DNA from: Brooklawnia sp963780175
GTDB lineage: Bacteria; Actinomycetota; Actinomycetes; Propionibacteriales; Propionibacteriaceae
Length of the DNA stretch: 64,000 nucleotides
Direction: 5' to 3'
NCBI GenBank assembly: GCA_963780175.1
Contig: CAWAAT010000001.1
Location: 620,001 to 684,000 of the forward strand
Under the pieces are notes generated by a model. The model made no database searches, was not told where the DNA came from, and saw nothing but the letters and a program-made list of their open reading frames with translations. Shown in pieces: positions 25,173 to 33,331 of the stretch (positions are counted from its first letter, which is position 1; each line of letters opens with the position of its first letter). Position numbers and translations under genes: made by a program.

Positions 25173-26165
25173 TTAGCGCAGCAGGGGGTCGACGGTGAGG
25201 ACCCGCTCGACTTCGGCGCGGGTGGGAGAGTAGGCGCCCGAATGGCTGACGGTCAGGCCGGACGTGACGACTGCGCGGTGCAGGGGCGTGCGTACCTCGC
25301 CCCAGCTCGCCGCTCGTAGCCGGGCCTTCGTCTCGGGGCCACCGATCAGGCCCGCGTCCAGCAGACCCGACAGTAGCCCGGCCATGAAGGAATCACCGGC
25401 GCCGACGGTGTCGGCGACCTCGACGTTCAGCGGATCGACCACCAGCATGTCCCGGTCGCCCGAGAGCAGGGCATGGGCGCCCCACGGTCCGCGGGTGACG
25501 ACGACCAGACCGGGACCGGTCCTGATCCATTCGCGCATGATCTGCTCAACCGGGGTGTCCTTGCCGTAGAGCCAGCCCAGGTCCTCGTCGCTGGCCTTCA
25601 CCACGTCGGACAGCGCGACGATCTCCTCGATGCGTCCGCGCACCTTGTCGGCCGATTCCATCAGGGCTGGACGCGCGTTCGGGTCGTAGCTGACCGTGCC
25701 GCTGATCGCCATCGCCTTCACCGCGGCGAGCACCTTCGAGCCGCCCGGGTCGAGGGTGGTGGCGAAGCTGCCGGTGTGCAGATGCGCCAGCGAGGCCGGG
25801 GCGGGTAGCTTCGGAACGTCCCAGACGAGGTCGAAATCGTAGCTGGCCTGTCCCGTCGGGTCCAGGTGTGCGTTTGCGGTGGCGGTGCGCTCGGCTTTGT
25901 CGCTGCCGGGCACGATGCCGACTGCGCGGGCGGCGGCATGCGCCTCAATGGCTTTGCCTCGTTCGTCGTTGCCCCACCACGAGGCGATCAGTGCCGGATG
26001 CCCGAGCTGGGCCAGGCCGCAGGCGACGTTGAGTGGACTGCCGCCAACGTGTTCGGACAGGACCTGGCCGTCGCGGATGATGATGTCAACCAGCGCCTCA
26101 CCCAGGCACAGGATCGGGGCGTCGTTGCGGGGGCTGGCGGTGGGTCCGGCGGGTGTACTGGTCAT
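25173..26165 (-). CDS. PfkB-family carbohydrate kinase, fructokinase-like
   Basis: A 330-residue ribokinase-fold kinase with the PfkB N-terminal GGSPLNVACGLAQLG (41-55) and C-terminal DTVGAGDSFMAGLL, in which D258 is the catalytic base. WGNDERGKAIEAHA and the VGIVPGSDKAERTATANAHLDPTGQASYDFDL lid are like bacterial fructokinases, so ATP-dependent phosphorylation of fructose or a related sugar is likely. AAGGACCC lies before the ATG. It follows galK in the same direction, 146 bases away, inside the transposon cargo. Confidence 0.83.
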   Translation of the reverse strand: MTSTPAGPTASPRNDAPILCLGEALVDIIIRDGQVLSEHVGGSPLNVACGLAQLGHPALIASWWGNDERGKAIEAHAAARAVGIVPGSDKAERTATANAHLDPTGQASYDFDLVWDVPKLPAPASLAHLHTGSFATTLDPGGSKVLAAVKAMAISGTVSYDPNARPALMESADKVRGRIEEIVALSDVVKASDEDLGWLYGKDTPVEQIMREWIRTGPGLVVVTRGPWGAHALLSGDRDMLVVDPLNVEVADTVGAGDSFMAGLLSGLLDAGLIGGPETKARLRAASWGEVRTPLHRAVVTSGLTVSHSGAYSPTRAEVERVLTVDPLLR

Positions 26166-26311
26166 GAGGGGTCCTTGTGATCACGGTTGCGTTTTGACAT
26201 CTGGGCCGCGGCTGACGAGCAGGAGAATCGAGGACCGACGAACAACGACGAGAGGTGCCGGTGTGGCGCTGCGCAGTGGGCCACCCTGGAATTGTCCCAA
26301 CACCCTCTGGC

Positions 26312-27595
26312 TCAGCCGGCGATGACGACGCCGCCGGCCGGACGGATCCGCAGGATCCAGCACCTGCCGGCTCCCAGTACGCGGTTCATGCCCGCCCGGA
26401 ACTCCTCAGCCATCTCGGTGGGCACATACGCCTGAATGGTGCCGGCGAACCCGCCGCCGTGCACCCGGACTGCGCCGCGTCCACCCAGCAGGTGCTCGGC
26501 CAGCGCTAGCGCCACTCCGACCGCCTGTTGCTGAGGCTGGGAAGTGCCGAAGAGATTCTGCAACTGGGTCGCGGACGAGACGCCCGAGGCTCGCACCAGC
26601 GCCAGGAAATCCTGGAAGCGACCCTCGGCCAGGGCGGTGGCCTGCAGCGGAACTCGCGCGTTGTCTTCGAAGAAGTGCACGGCGCGCAGCACGGCGCGAT
26701 CGCCGGCGTCCGCTCGCACCTCGCGCAGGTTGCGCCAGAAGTCGTCCGGGGAGACCTCGCTCAGGTACTGCTGGCCGAAATGCTGCGCAACCGCGCGCAT
26801 CTCGTCGGTGATCGCCGTGTACTCGTCGGTGAGGTCGGCGTGGTCGGCGCCCGAGTCGACGATGCACAGCACGTGCCCCGAGGCGGACATGTCGAAGTCC
26901 ACGGGTTGCACCAACGGGTGGGCAGGGTCGGCGAAGTCGATGTGCACGACGTTGCCCAACGAGCTGGCCATCTGGTCCATCAGTCCGGAAGGCTTGCCGA
27001 AGAAGGCATTCTCGGCATACTGGCCGATCTGCGCTAGTTCGACGGGGGAGAGTTCGTCGTTGCAGAGCAGGTGATTCACGATGGTGCCGATGAGGATCTC
27101 GTAGGCGGCCGAGGACGACAGCCCCGATCCGCCCGGCACGCTCGAAGTTATGCAGGCGTCCCAGCCCTCGATCGCATACCCGCGGTCGCGCACCGCGCGG
27201 CAGACACCCCGCACCAGAGAGGCCGAGGTGCCCTTTTCATTGGGGATCGGATCGAGTTCGCCGGTGTCCAGCTCAAGTTGGGGGTAGCCGTCCGAGAGCA
27301 CCCGGATGGTTTGGGTGCCGTTGCGTCCGGCGCATGCGGCCATGTCGAGATTGACCGAACCCGCCAGCACGTGGCCGCGTTGGTGATCGGTGTGGTTGCC
27401 GCCCATCTCGGTGCGTCCCGGTGCCGAGAAGAGCTCAGCCTGTTCGCCATCGAAGTCGGCCCCGAAGCGGTCAACCAGAGACACCAGACGCGCACGAGCC
27501 GATTGCAGCTCGCTTGGTTGGGTCGCATAGACCCGCTGGATGTCGTCGTCCAATCCGCCCTGGACGAGTTGTTCTTTCAGGTCGTTGAGTTTCAC
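26312..27595 (-). CDS. galK: Galactokinase
   Basis: A GHMP kinase of 427 residues starting at GTG 27595 (AGGGGAC upstream). Motifs are PGRTEMGGNHTDHQ (about 59-72, the galactokinase signature in the form used by Firmicutes and bifidobacteria), VPGGSGLSSSAA (153-164, the ATP loop) and a C-terminal VHGGGFAGTIQAYVP. It phosphorylates alpha-D-galactose at C1 in the cytosol. It is divergent from the symporter gene over a shared promoter region with a clear palindrome. The UGPase-family and GalM-like genes downstream of the symporter complete the set. Confidence 0.93.
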   Translation of the reverse strand: MKLNDLKEQLVQGGLDDDIQRVYATQPSELQSARARLVSLVDRFGADFDGEQAELFSAPGRTEMGGNHTDHQRGHVLAGSVNLDMAACAGRNGTQTIRVLSDGYPQLELDTGELDPIPNEKGTSASLVRGVCRAVRDRGYAIEGWDACITSSVPGGSGLSSSAAYEILIGTIVNHLLCNDELSPVELAQIGQYAENAFFGKPSGLMDQMASSLGNVVHIDFADPAHPLVQPVDFDMSASGHVLCIVDSGADHADLTDEYTAITDEMRAVAQHFGQQYLSEVSPDDFWRNLREVRADAGDRAVLRAVHFFEDNARVPLQATALAEGRFQDFLALVRASGVSSATQLQNLFGTSQPQQQAVGVALALAEHLLGGRGAVRVHGGGFAGTIQAYVPTEMAEEFRAGMNRVLGAGRCWILRIRPAGGVVIAG

Positions 27596-27650
27596 GTCGT
27601 CCCCTGCCTCATTGCATGTCTTGGTAGGGAGCCTAGCAAGATTCTCGGGC

Positions 27651-27679
27651 TTGACGCCGTACGACCACAGTCGTATGGT
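27651..27679 (+). promoter_or_regulatory. Promoter with a palindromic operator ahead of the symporter operon
   Basis: TTGACG (27651-27656) and TATGGT (27674-27679) are 17 bases apart. In the spacer and overlapping the -10 is a perfect inverted repeat TACGAC-CACA-GTCGTA (27660-27675). A repressor bound here would block the symporter promoter and could affect divergent galK. The lacI gene two genes downstream is the natural candidate. Base pattern seen; binding inferred. Confidence 0.65.
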
Positions 27680-27766
27680 TGCGCTATCAAGGACGATCGG
27701 GCCTGCCGTTGGCAGCAAACAGGTCTGACCCGCCCGCACATAGTCAACGACCCGAACGGGGACCCG

Positions 27767-29458
27767 ATGGAGGACCAACTCCTACTCAATGCCTATTGGT
27801 ATGACTACATCCCGATCATCATCTACTTCGCCTTCGTGATCGGCGTCGGCTTCGTGATGAAGGCGAAGGCGAAGTCATCCGATGAATTCCTCACCGGCGG
27901 ACGCTCATTGCCCGCCTGGGTGACCGGGCTCGCCTTCGTCTCGGCCAACCTCGGCGCGGTCGAGATCATGGGCATGTCGGCCAACGGCGCCCAGATACGG
28001 CATGCCGACCTTCCACTACTTCTGGGTCGGCGCCATCCCGGCGATGCTGTTCCTCGGCATCGTGATGATGCCGTTCTACTACGGCTCCAAGGTCCGCTCG
28101 GTGCCCGAGTTCATGTTCAAGCGCTTCGGCACCACGGCGCACCTGGTCAACGCGTTGAGCTTCGCGCTGGCGCAGCTGCTGATCGCGGGCATCAACCTCT
28201 TCCTGCTGGGCAAGATCGTCAACTGCGCTGCTCGGCTGGCCGCTGTGCGTCGCGCTGATCGTCGCCGCGATCATCGTGCTTCACCTACATCACGCTCGGT
28301 GGCCTGTCCGCGGCGATCTACAACGAGGTGCTGCAGTTCTTCGTCATCGTGGCCGCGCTGCTGCCGCTCACCCTGATCGGCCTGCACCGGGTCGGCGGCT
28401 GGGGCGGGCTCAAGGACCAGATCACCGACCTCGCGGTACAAGCGGGCACCGATCCGGCGCTGTCAGCTGAAGTCGTGGCCGGGCACGCTGCTGTCGGGCT
28501 TCGACTCCCCGGTGCTGTCGGTCGTCGGGCATCGTCTTCGGCCTCGGCTTCGTGCTCTCCTTCGGCTACTGGACGACCAACTTCGTCGAGGTGCAGCGGG
28601 CGATGGCCTCCGACTCGATGTCTGCGGCCCGCAAGACGCCGATCATCGGCACCTTCCCGAAGATGTTCATCCCCTTCCTCGTGATCATTCCCGGCATGAT
28701 CGCCGGCGTCCTGGTCACCGAGGTGGCCGACGCGAAGACTGACCGGCGAGCCCGAGTTCGAGTACAACAACGCGATCCTGCTGCTGATGCGCGACGTGCT
28801 GCCCAACGGCCTGCTCGGCCTGGCGATCACCGGCCTGCTGGCGTCGTTCATGGCCGGCATGGCCGCCAACATCTCGGCCTTCAACACGGTCTTCACCGTC
28901 GACCTCTGGCAGCGCTACATCCGCCCCGGACAAGGTCGACAAGCACTACCTGCAGATGGGCAAGTACTCCACCGTCGGCGGCCTCGGTCATCGCGATCTT
29001 CACCGCGCTGATCGCCTCGCAGTACTGCGAACCTGATGGACTACCTGCAGACGCTGTTCTCGATTCTTCAACGCGCCGCTGTTCGCGACGTTCATCGTCG
29101 GCATGTTCTGGAAGCGGGCCACTCCCGCAGGTGGCTGGACTGGCCTGGCGTCCGGCACCCTGGCCGCACTCACGGTCAACATCCTGCTGTGGACCAAGTG
29201 ATCTCGCTGCCCGGCCAGGGTGGCGCCTTCCTCGCGGCGTCGGTGGCGTTCGTGGTGGATGTAGTCGTCACGGTCCTGGTTTCGCAGGTCACCACGCCGA
29301 AGCCGGAGGCCGAGTTGCGCGGCTTCGTCTACTCGCTGACGCCCGAGGAGGACCGCACCGATCCGCACCTGCACGAGCTGCCGGTCTGGCGTCGCCCGGT
29401 GCCGCTGGCGATCGTGGCGGGTGTGCTCGTCGTCACCCTGAACATCGTCTTCCACTGA
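27767..29458 (+). pseudogene. Sodium:solute symporter (SSS/SGLT family), about eleven frameshifts
   Basis: Stitching frames together gives a symporter of about 560 residues: FAFVIGVGFVMKAKAKSSDEFLTGGRSLPAWVTG near the start, GMPTFHYFWVGAIPAMLFLGIV, TYITLGGLSAAIYNEVLQFF (the SSS signature region), FGYWTTNFVEVQRAMA, ISAFNTVFTVDLW and a last FVIGMFWKR-like stretch. The frame breaks near 27995, 28226, 28281, 28470, 28530, 28740, 28928, 28980, 29026, 29062 and 29200. All but one or two breaks look like single inserted bases. Sodium-coupled uptake of galactose or a related sugar is inferred from position between galK and lacI. Either a decayed gene or a patch of poor sequence. Confidence 0.8.
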
Positions 29459-29489
29459 TACCCCGCGACAACGAAGAGAAGGTTCGAAA

Positions 29490-29756
29490 ATGACCCCAGA
29501 AAAGACCACTCCGCAGCCTGCACCGCAGGTGCGCAGTGAACTGACCGATATCCGGTTCATCATCGCTTCCGCCCTCGGCCTCATCGCCATCTTCCTGCTG
29601 ATTTGCTCGGTGTTCGCCAACGGCCCCGAAGAAATGGCGAAGACCGGCGGCATCAATGCCAACCTCTGGTCAGGTGTTGGACTCCTGGCCGTTGCGGTCG
29701 TGATGGGCATCTGGTGGAAGATCAACCCGACCGGCGGCGCGTCCGGCGGCGAGTAG
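29490..29756 (+). CDS. Small two-helix membrane protein of the symporter operon
   Basis: An 88-residue protein with two hydrophobic helices (FIIASALGLIAIFLLICSVF and LWSGVGLLAVAVVMGIWW) separated by a short polar loop (NGPEEMAKTGGINAN), and a Gly-rich tail. GAGAAGG sits eight bases upstream of the ATG. Small proteins of this layout often follow SSS-type symporter genes in actinobacteria, perhaps as accessory subunits. The frame is intact although the symporter just upstream is broken. Confidence 0.7.
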   Translation: MTPEKTTPQPAPQVRSELTDIRFIIASALGLIAIFLLICSVFANGPEEMAKTGGINANLWSGVGLLAVAVVMGIWWKINPTGGASGGE

Positions 29757-29769
29757 GCTCGTATCCCCG

Positions 29770-29814
29770 GGAGGCTTCGCCACCGAGCGCAAATGCTCTG
29801 CCGGCGAAGCCTCC
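29770..29814 (+). terminator. Strong hairpin between symporter operon and lacI
   Basis: GGAGGCTTCGCC (29770-29781) pairs perfectly with GGCGAAGCCTCC (29803-29814), with an inner GAGC/GCTC extension around a GCAAAT loop. There is no U-tract, typical of actinobacterial terminators. It lies 14 bases after the small membrane-protein stop and 22 bases before the lacI start, so it may terminate or attenuate read-through into lacI. Confidence 0.65.
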
Positions 29815-29836
29815 AGAGATCGAACAAGGAGATGTC

Positions 29837-30955
29837 ATGACCGCGGCTCGTAGGGCATCGATGGCTGATGTCGCCCGGCTGGCCGATGTTTCGCCCCAGA
29901 CGGTTTCACGGGTGTCACAAGGTCAGCGCTACGTCTCCGAGGACAAGCGCCGGCGGGTGCTCGCTGCGATGCAGGAGTTGGACTACCGCCCGAATGCGGC
30001 GGCAAGGGCAATGAAGCAGGGCGCCTTCAAGACCGTCGGGGTCTTCTACCAAAGCCTGCACGAGGTTGGCGGTCGGCTGGCCCTTGAGGCCATCGCGTCG
30101 GCTGCGGCCGAACACGGCTATGGCACGACCCTGGTACCCCTGGCGGCATCAACCAGGGGGGAGGACGGTGCCTCGTTCACCAGGTCCGGTGAGCTCTCGG
30201 TGGACGCGGCCATCGTCATCGTCTTCACCTCGGGGCAGGTGGCCAGCAGCCGGCAACTGCCGATCCGGGTGCCCACGGTGGTGCTGGGGCCTCCGGTGGC
30301 TGCCGGGGTTTCGTCCATCGACATCGATCAGGCGATCGGCACCCGTGACGCGATCGAGCATCTGCTACGCCTGGGTCACCAGACCGTGCACCACATCGCC
30401 GGCCCCTCATGGTCGTTCCCCGCGCAGGGCCGCGAACAGGCCTGGCGTGCGGTGTTGAGCGAGGCCGGCCGCCCGATCCCCAAACCCGTCCGAGGCGACT
30501 GGACGCCCAATTCCGGCTACCTGGCTACCCGCGAACTGCTGGCAGTCGAGCAGCCGAGCGCCATCTTCGTGGCCAATGACCAGATGGCGATGGGTGCCTT
30601 CCGGGCGATCCTGGCGGCGGGACTTCGCGTGCCGCAGGACATCTCGGTGGTTGGTTTCGACGACATCGACGAGGCCGTTGCCTTCCCGACACCGCTGACC
30701 ACCATCGCCCAGGACTGGGACAAGGTGGGACGCAAGGCGCTTGAGGTTGCCCTCGGCATGGTCCAGGGCCACGCTCCCAGTCTGCTGACCATGCCCACCC
30801 GGCTGATCGTGCGCGATTCCGCAGGTCCGCCGCCCACCAAGATCACCCAGATCGCTCCACCCACCCCGATCTCACTGGCCGTCGGGCGGGGTGACCGATC
30901 CACCAGCCACACCACAGCTGACCCACGAGAGGATCAACGGACCAATGAGCGCTGA
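29837..30955 (+). CDS. LacI-family transcriptional regulator of the galactose cluster
   Basis: A 372-residue LacI/GalR repressor. HTH ASMADVARLADVSPQTVSRV and hinge YRPNAAARAMK are followed by the periplasmic-binding-like sensor (ISVVGFDDIDEAVAFPTPLTT). AAGGAG is seven bases before ATG 29837. The C-terminal 40 residues after RLIVRDS are extra and Pro/Thr-rich. It most likely binds the palindrome at 27660-27675 and senses galactose or a metabolite. The last codons overlap the start of the UGPase-family gene, so they are co-transcribed. Confidence 0.9.
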   Translation: MTAARRASMADVARLADVSPQTVSRVSQGQRYVSEDKRRRVLAAMQELDYRPNAAARAMKQGAFKTVGVFYQSLHEVGGRLALEAIASAAAEHGYGTTLVPLAASTRGEDGASFTRSGELSVDAAIVIVFTSGQVASSRQLPIRVPTVVLGPPVAAGVSSIDIDQAIGTRDAIEHLLRLGHQTVHHIAGPSWSFPAQGREQAWRAVLSEAGRPIPKPVRGDWTPNSGYLATRELLAVEQPSAIFVANDQMAMGAFRAILAAGLRVPQDISVVGFDDIDEAVAFPTPLTTIAQDWDKVGRKALEVALGMVQGHAPSLLTMPTRLIVRDSAGPPPTKITQIAPPTPISLAVGRGDRSTSHTTADPREDQRTNER

Positions 30956-32324
30956 CGGACTGCAACACGCCACCGATCGGATGCGGAAGGCGGGCGTGCC
31001 CGCCTTGGCCATCGAGGTGTTCGCCCACTACTACGACCAGTTGGAGGAGGGCCGGACCGGCCTGATCCCGGAGGACTCGATCGACCCTGTCCTCGAGGTC
31101 ACCGACATCGCGGACGAGGATGTTTCCCCCGAGCAGCAACGCGATGCCCTTGCCAGGACTGTGATGATCAAGCTCAATGGCGGCTTGGGCACGTCGATGG
31201 GCATGGACCGCGCCAAGTCGCTGCTGCCGGTGCGCGACGGACTGAGCTTCCTCGACATCATCGCCGGGCAGATCCGGCACACCCGGTCGCACAGCGGCGC
31301 CGGCCTGCCGCTGTTGCTGATGAACAGCTTCCGGACCCGGGACGACTCGCTGGCTGCGCTTGCGGCCCACTCCGACCTGGCCCACGAAGGGCTCCCGCTG
31401 GACTTTGTCCAGAACCAGGAGCCGAAGCTGCTGGTCGACTCACTGGAGCCGGCTGACTGGCCGGCGGACCCCTCGTTGGAGTGGTGCCCGCCCGGCCACG
31501 GCGACATCTACGTCGCGCTGCTCACCACCGGACTGCTCGACGAGTTGATCGCCCGCGGCTACCGGTACGCGAACACCTCCAACGCCGACAACCTGGGTGC
31601 CGCCCCCGACGGGCGGATCGCCGGCTGGTTCGCGGCGAGCGGGGCACCGTACGCCCCCGAGGTGTGCCGCCGGACCGCCGCCGACCGAAAGGGCGGCCAC
31701 CTCGGGCGCCGGAAGACGGACGGCCGGATGATCCTGCGCGACACCGCGCAGACACCCGATGAGGACATGCGCTGGTTCACCGACGAGCACCGGCACCCGT
31801 ACTTCCACACCAACAACCTGTGGTTCGACCTGATCGCGCTGCGCGACACGCTCGCCGCGCGGGGCGGAGTGCCGGGGCTGCCGCTGATTCGCAACCGCAA
31901 GCACGTCGACCCGACCGACCCGTCATCCCCGGAGGTCTACCAGATCGAGTGCGCGATGGGCGCAGTCGTGGAGCTGTTCGATGACCCGAAGCCGGTGCTG
32001 GTGGAGCGGGCCAGGTTCCTGCCGGTCAAGACGACCGAAGACCTGCTGCTGCTGCGCTCGGACGCGTACGACCTGGGCGAGGACTTCCAACTTCGGTTGG
32101 TGCCGGAGCAGGCCTGTCTGGTCAGCCTCGACCCGCGACACTACAAGCGGATCGCCGACTTCGACGCGCACTTCCCGGCGGGAGCGCCGTCGCTGCGCGC
32201 GGCCGAACGACTTGCCGTTGAGGGCGACTGGACCTTCGGCGCAGGCGTCGTCGTCACCGGAGACGTCCGGCTCTCCGACCCCGGCGAACCGCGGACCGTC
32301 CCCGACGGCACCGTCCTCGCCTGA
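30945..32324 (+). CDS. UDP-sugar pyrophosphorylase, UGPase family (eukaryotic-type)
   Basis: A 459-residue protein of the PF01704-type family that includes eukaryotic UTP-glucose-1-phosphate uridylyltransferase and bifidobacterial UDP-Glc/Gal pyrophosphorylases. The nucleotide loop KLNGGLGTSMGMDRAKSLLPV (76-96), the NTSNADNLGA metal/sugar motif, and HTNNLWFDL and VERARFLPVKTTEDLLLL segments are all present. I start at ATG 30945 inside the lacI 3' end; an upstream GTG (30891) is possible. In this cluster it could convert galactose 1-phosphate with UTP to UDP-galactose, replacing GalT, which is absent. Substrate choice is inference. Confidence 0.85.
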   Translation: MSADGLQHATDRMRKAGVPALAIEVFAHYYDQLEEGRTGLIPEDSIDPVLEVTDIADEDVSPEQQRDALARTVMIKLNGGLGTSMGMDRAKSLLPVRDGLSFLDIIAGQIRHTRSHSGAGLPLLLMNSFRTRDDSLAALAAHSDLAHEGLPLDFVQNQEPKLLVDSLEPADWPADPSLEWCPPGHGDIYVALLTTGLLDELIARGYRYANTSNADNLGAAPDGRIAGWFAASGAPYAPEVCRRTAADRKGGHLGRRKTDGRMILRDTAQTPDEDMRWFTDEHRHPYFHTNNLWFDLIALRDTLAARGGVPGLPLIRNRKHVDPTDPSSPEVYQIECAMGAVVELFDDPKPVLVERARFLPVKTTEDLLLLRSDAYDLGEDFQLRLVPEQACLVSLDPRHYKRIADFDAHFPAGAPSLRAAERLAVEGDWTFGAGVVVTGDVRLSDPGEPRTVPDGTVLA

Positions 32325-32376
32325 GCAGCAGCGTTAGGGGCCGTGCTGATTGGGCCGGCCCGGACAGGAGACACAG

Positions 32377-33315
32377 ATGACCCCCACTCCCAACCCCACC
32401 GGCCGCCAGTTCACGATCCGAGACGGCGACCAGCGGGCGGTGATCACCGAGCGCGGCGCGGCGCTACGGACCTACCAGGTCGGCGACCGCGACGTGGTGG
32501 TGCCATTCGGCGAGGACGAACTGCCACCCGCGATGCACGGCGCGATCCTGGCGCCGTGGCCGAATCGGCTCGCCGATGGGCGCTACAGCTTCGACGAGCG
32601 GACCCACCTGCTGCCGATCACCGAGCTTGCCCGCCGCGTGGCGAACCACGGGCTGGTGCACAGCGCCGACTGGCGTCTGGTCGACCACGGTGACAGCCAC
32701 GTCGAGCTCGCCCTGGACCTGCTGCCGGTGTCCGGCTACCCGTTCCACCTCGACCTGCACATCCACTACCGGCTCACCGCGGACGGTCTGTCGGTTGGGC
32801 TGGCGGCCACCAACGCCGGGCAGACCCGGGCGCCGTACGGGGTCGGCTTCCACCCCTGGCTGTCACCTGGCACCGCGACACTCGACGAGTGCCTGCTGCA
32901 GGTTGACGCCGCCTCGTGGCTGCGCACCGACGACCGGCTGCTGCCGGTGGCGAGCGAGCCACTGCCCGCCGACAAGGACTTCTCCAGCGCTCGGCGGCTG
33001 GGCGCCACCTCGTTGGACGACGGGTTCGGGTCGGCCGGCCACCGCGACGGTCGCTCCTGGGCGCGACTCACCGCCCCGGACGGTTCGGTGGCCGCGGCCT
33101 GGATGGAGCCGCCGTTGGCCTACTGGCAGGTCTGCACGGGCGACTTCCCGGAGACCGGGCGCTACGAGCGCACCGGGGTGGCGGCCGAGCCGATGTCGTG
33201 CCCCGCGAACGCCTTTGTGAGTGGCCACGACCTCGCAGTCATCGAGCCCGGTGCGACGCACAACGTGCTGTGGGGTCTTCGCCTGGAAGGCGGGCCGCGA
33301 GTCACGGGGCTCTGA
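32377..33315 (+). CDS. Aldose 1-epimerase family protein (GalM-like)
   Basis: A 312-residue beta-sandwich epimerase. It has N-terminal GAALRTYQVGDRDVVVPFG, RANH-equivalent RVANHGLVHSADW, VGFHPWLS with the acid/base His, and late DLAVIEPGATHNVLWGLRL with the catalytic Glu region. It would interconvert alpha and beta anomers of galactose ahead of galactokinase. AGGAG is six bases before ATG 32377. It is the last cargo gene: its stop is 12 bases before the CTAG and inverted repeat of IS copy 2. Confidence 0.87.
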   Translation: MTPTPNPTGRQFTIRDGDQRAVITERGAALRTYQVGDRDVVVPFGEDELPPAMHGAILAPWPNRLADGRYSFDERTHLLPITELARRVANHGLVHSADWRLVDHGDSHVELALDLLPVSGYPFHLDLHIHYRLTADGLSVGLAATNAGQTRAPYGVGFHPWLSPGTATLDECLLQVDAASWLRTDDRLLPVASEPLPADKDFSSARRLGATSLDDGFGSAGHRDGRSWARLTAPDGSVAAAWMEPPLAYWQVCTGDFPETGRYERTGVAAEPMSCPANAFVSGHDLAVIEPGATHNVLWGLRLEGGPRVTGL

Positions 33316-33331
33316 CCGGCCCGGGTGCTAG

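Noticed and set aside
27767..29458. Programmed frameshifting as the reason for multiple frames in the symporter gene
   Set aside because: About eleven shifts at unrelated sequences without slippery heptamers or downstream pseudoknots cannot be programmed; decay or sequence error is far more likely.
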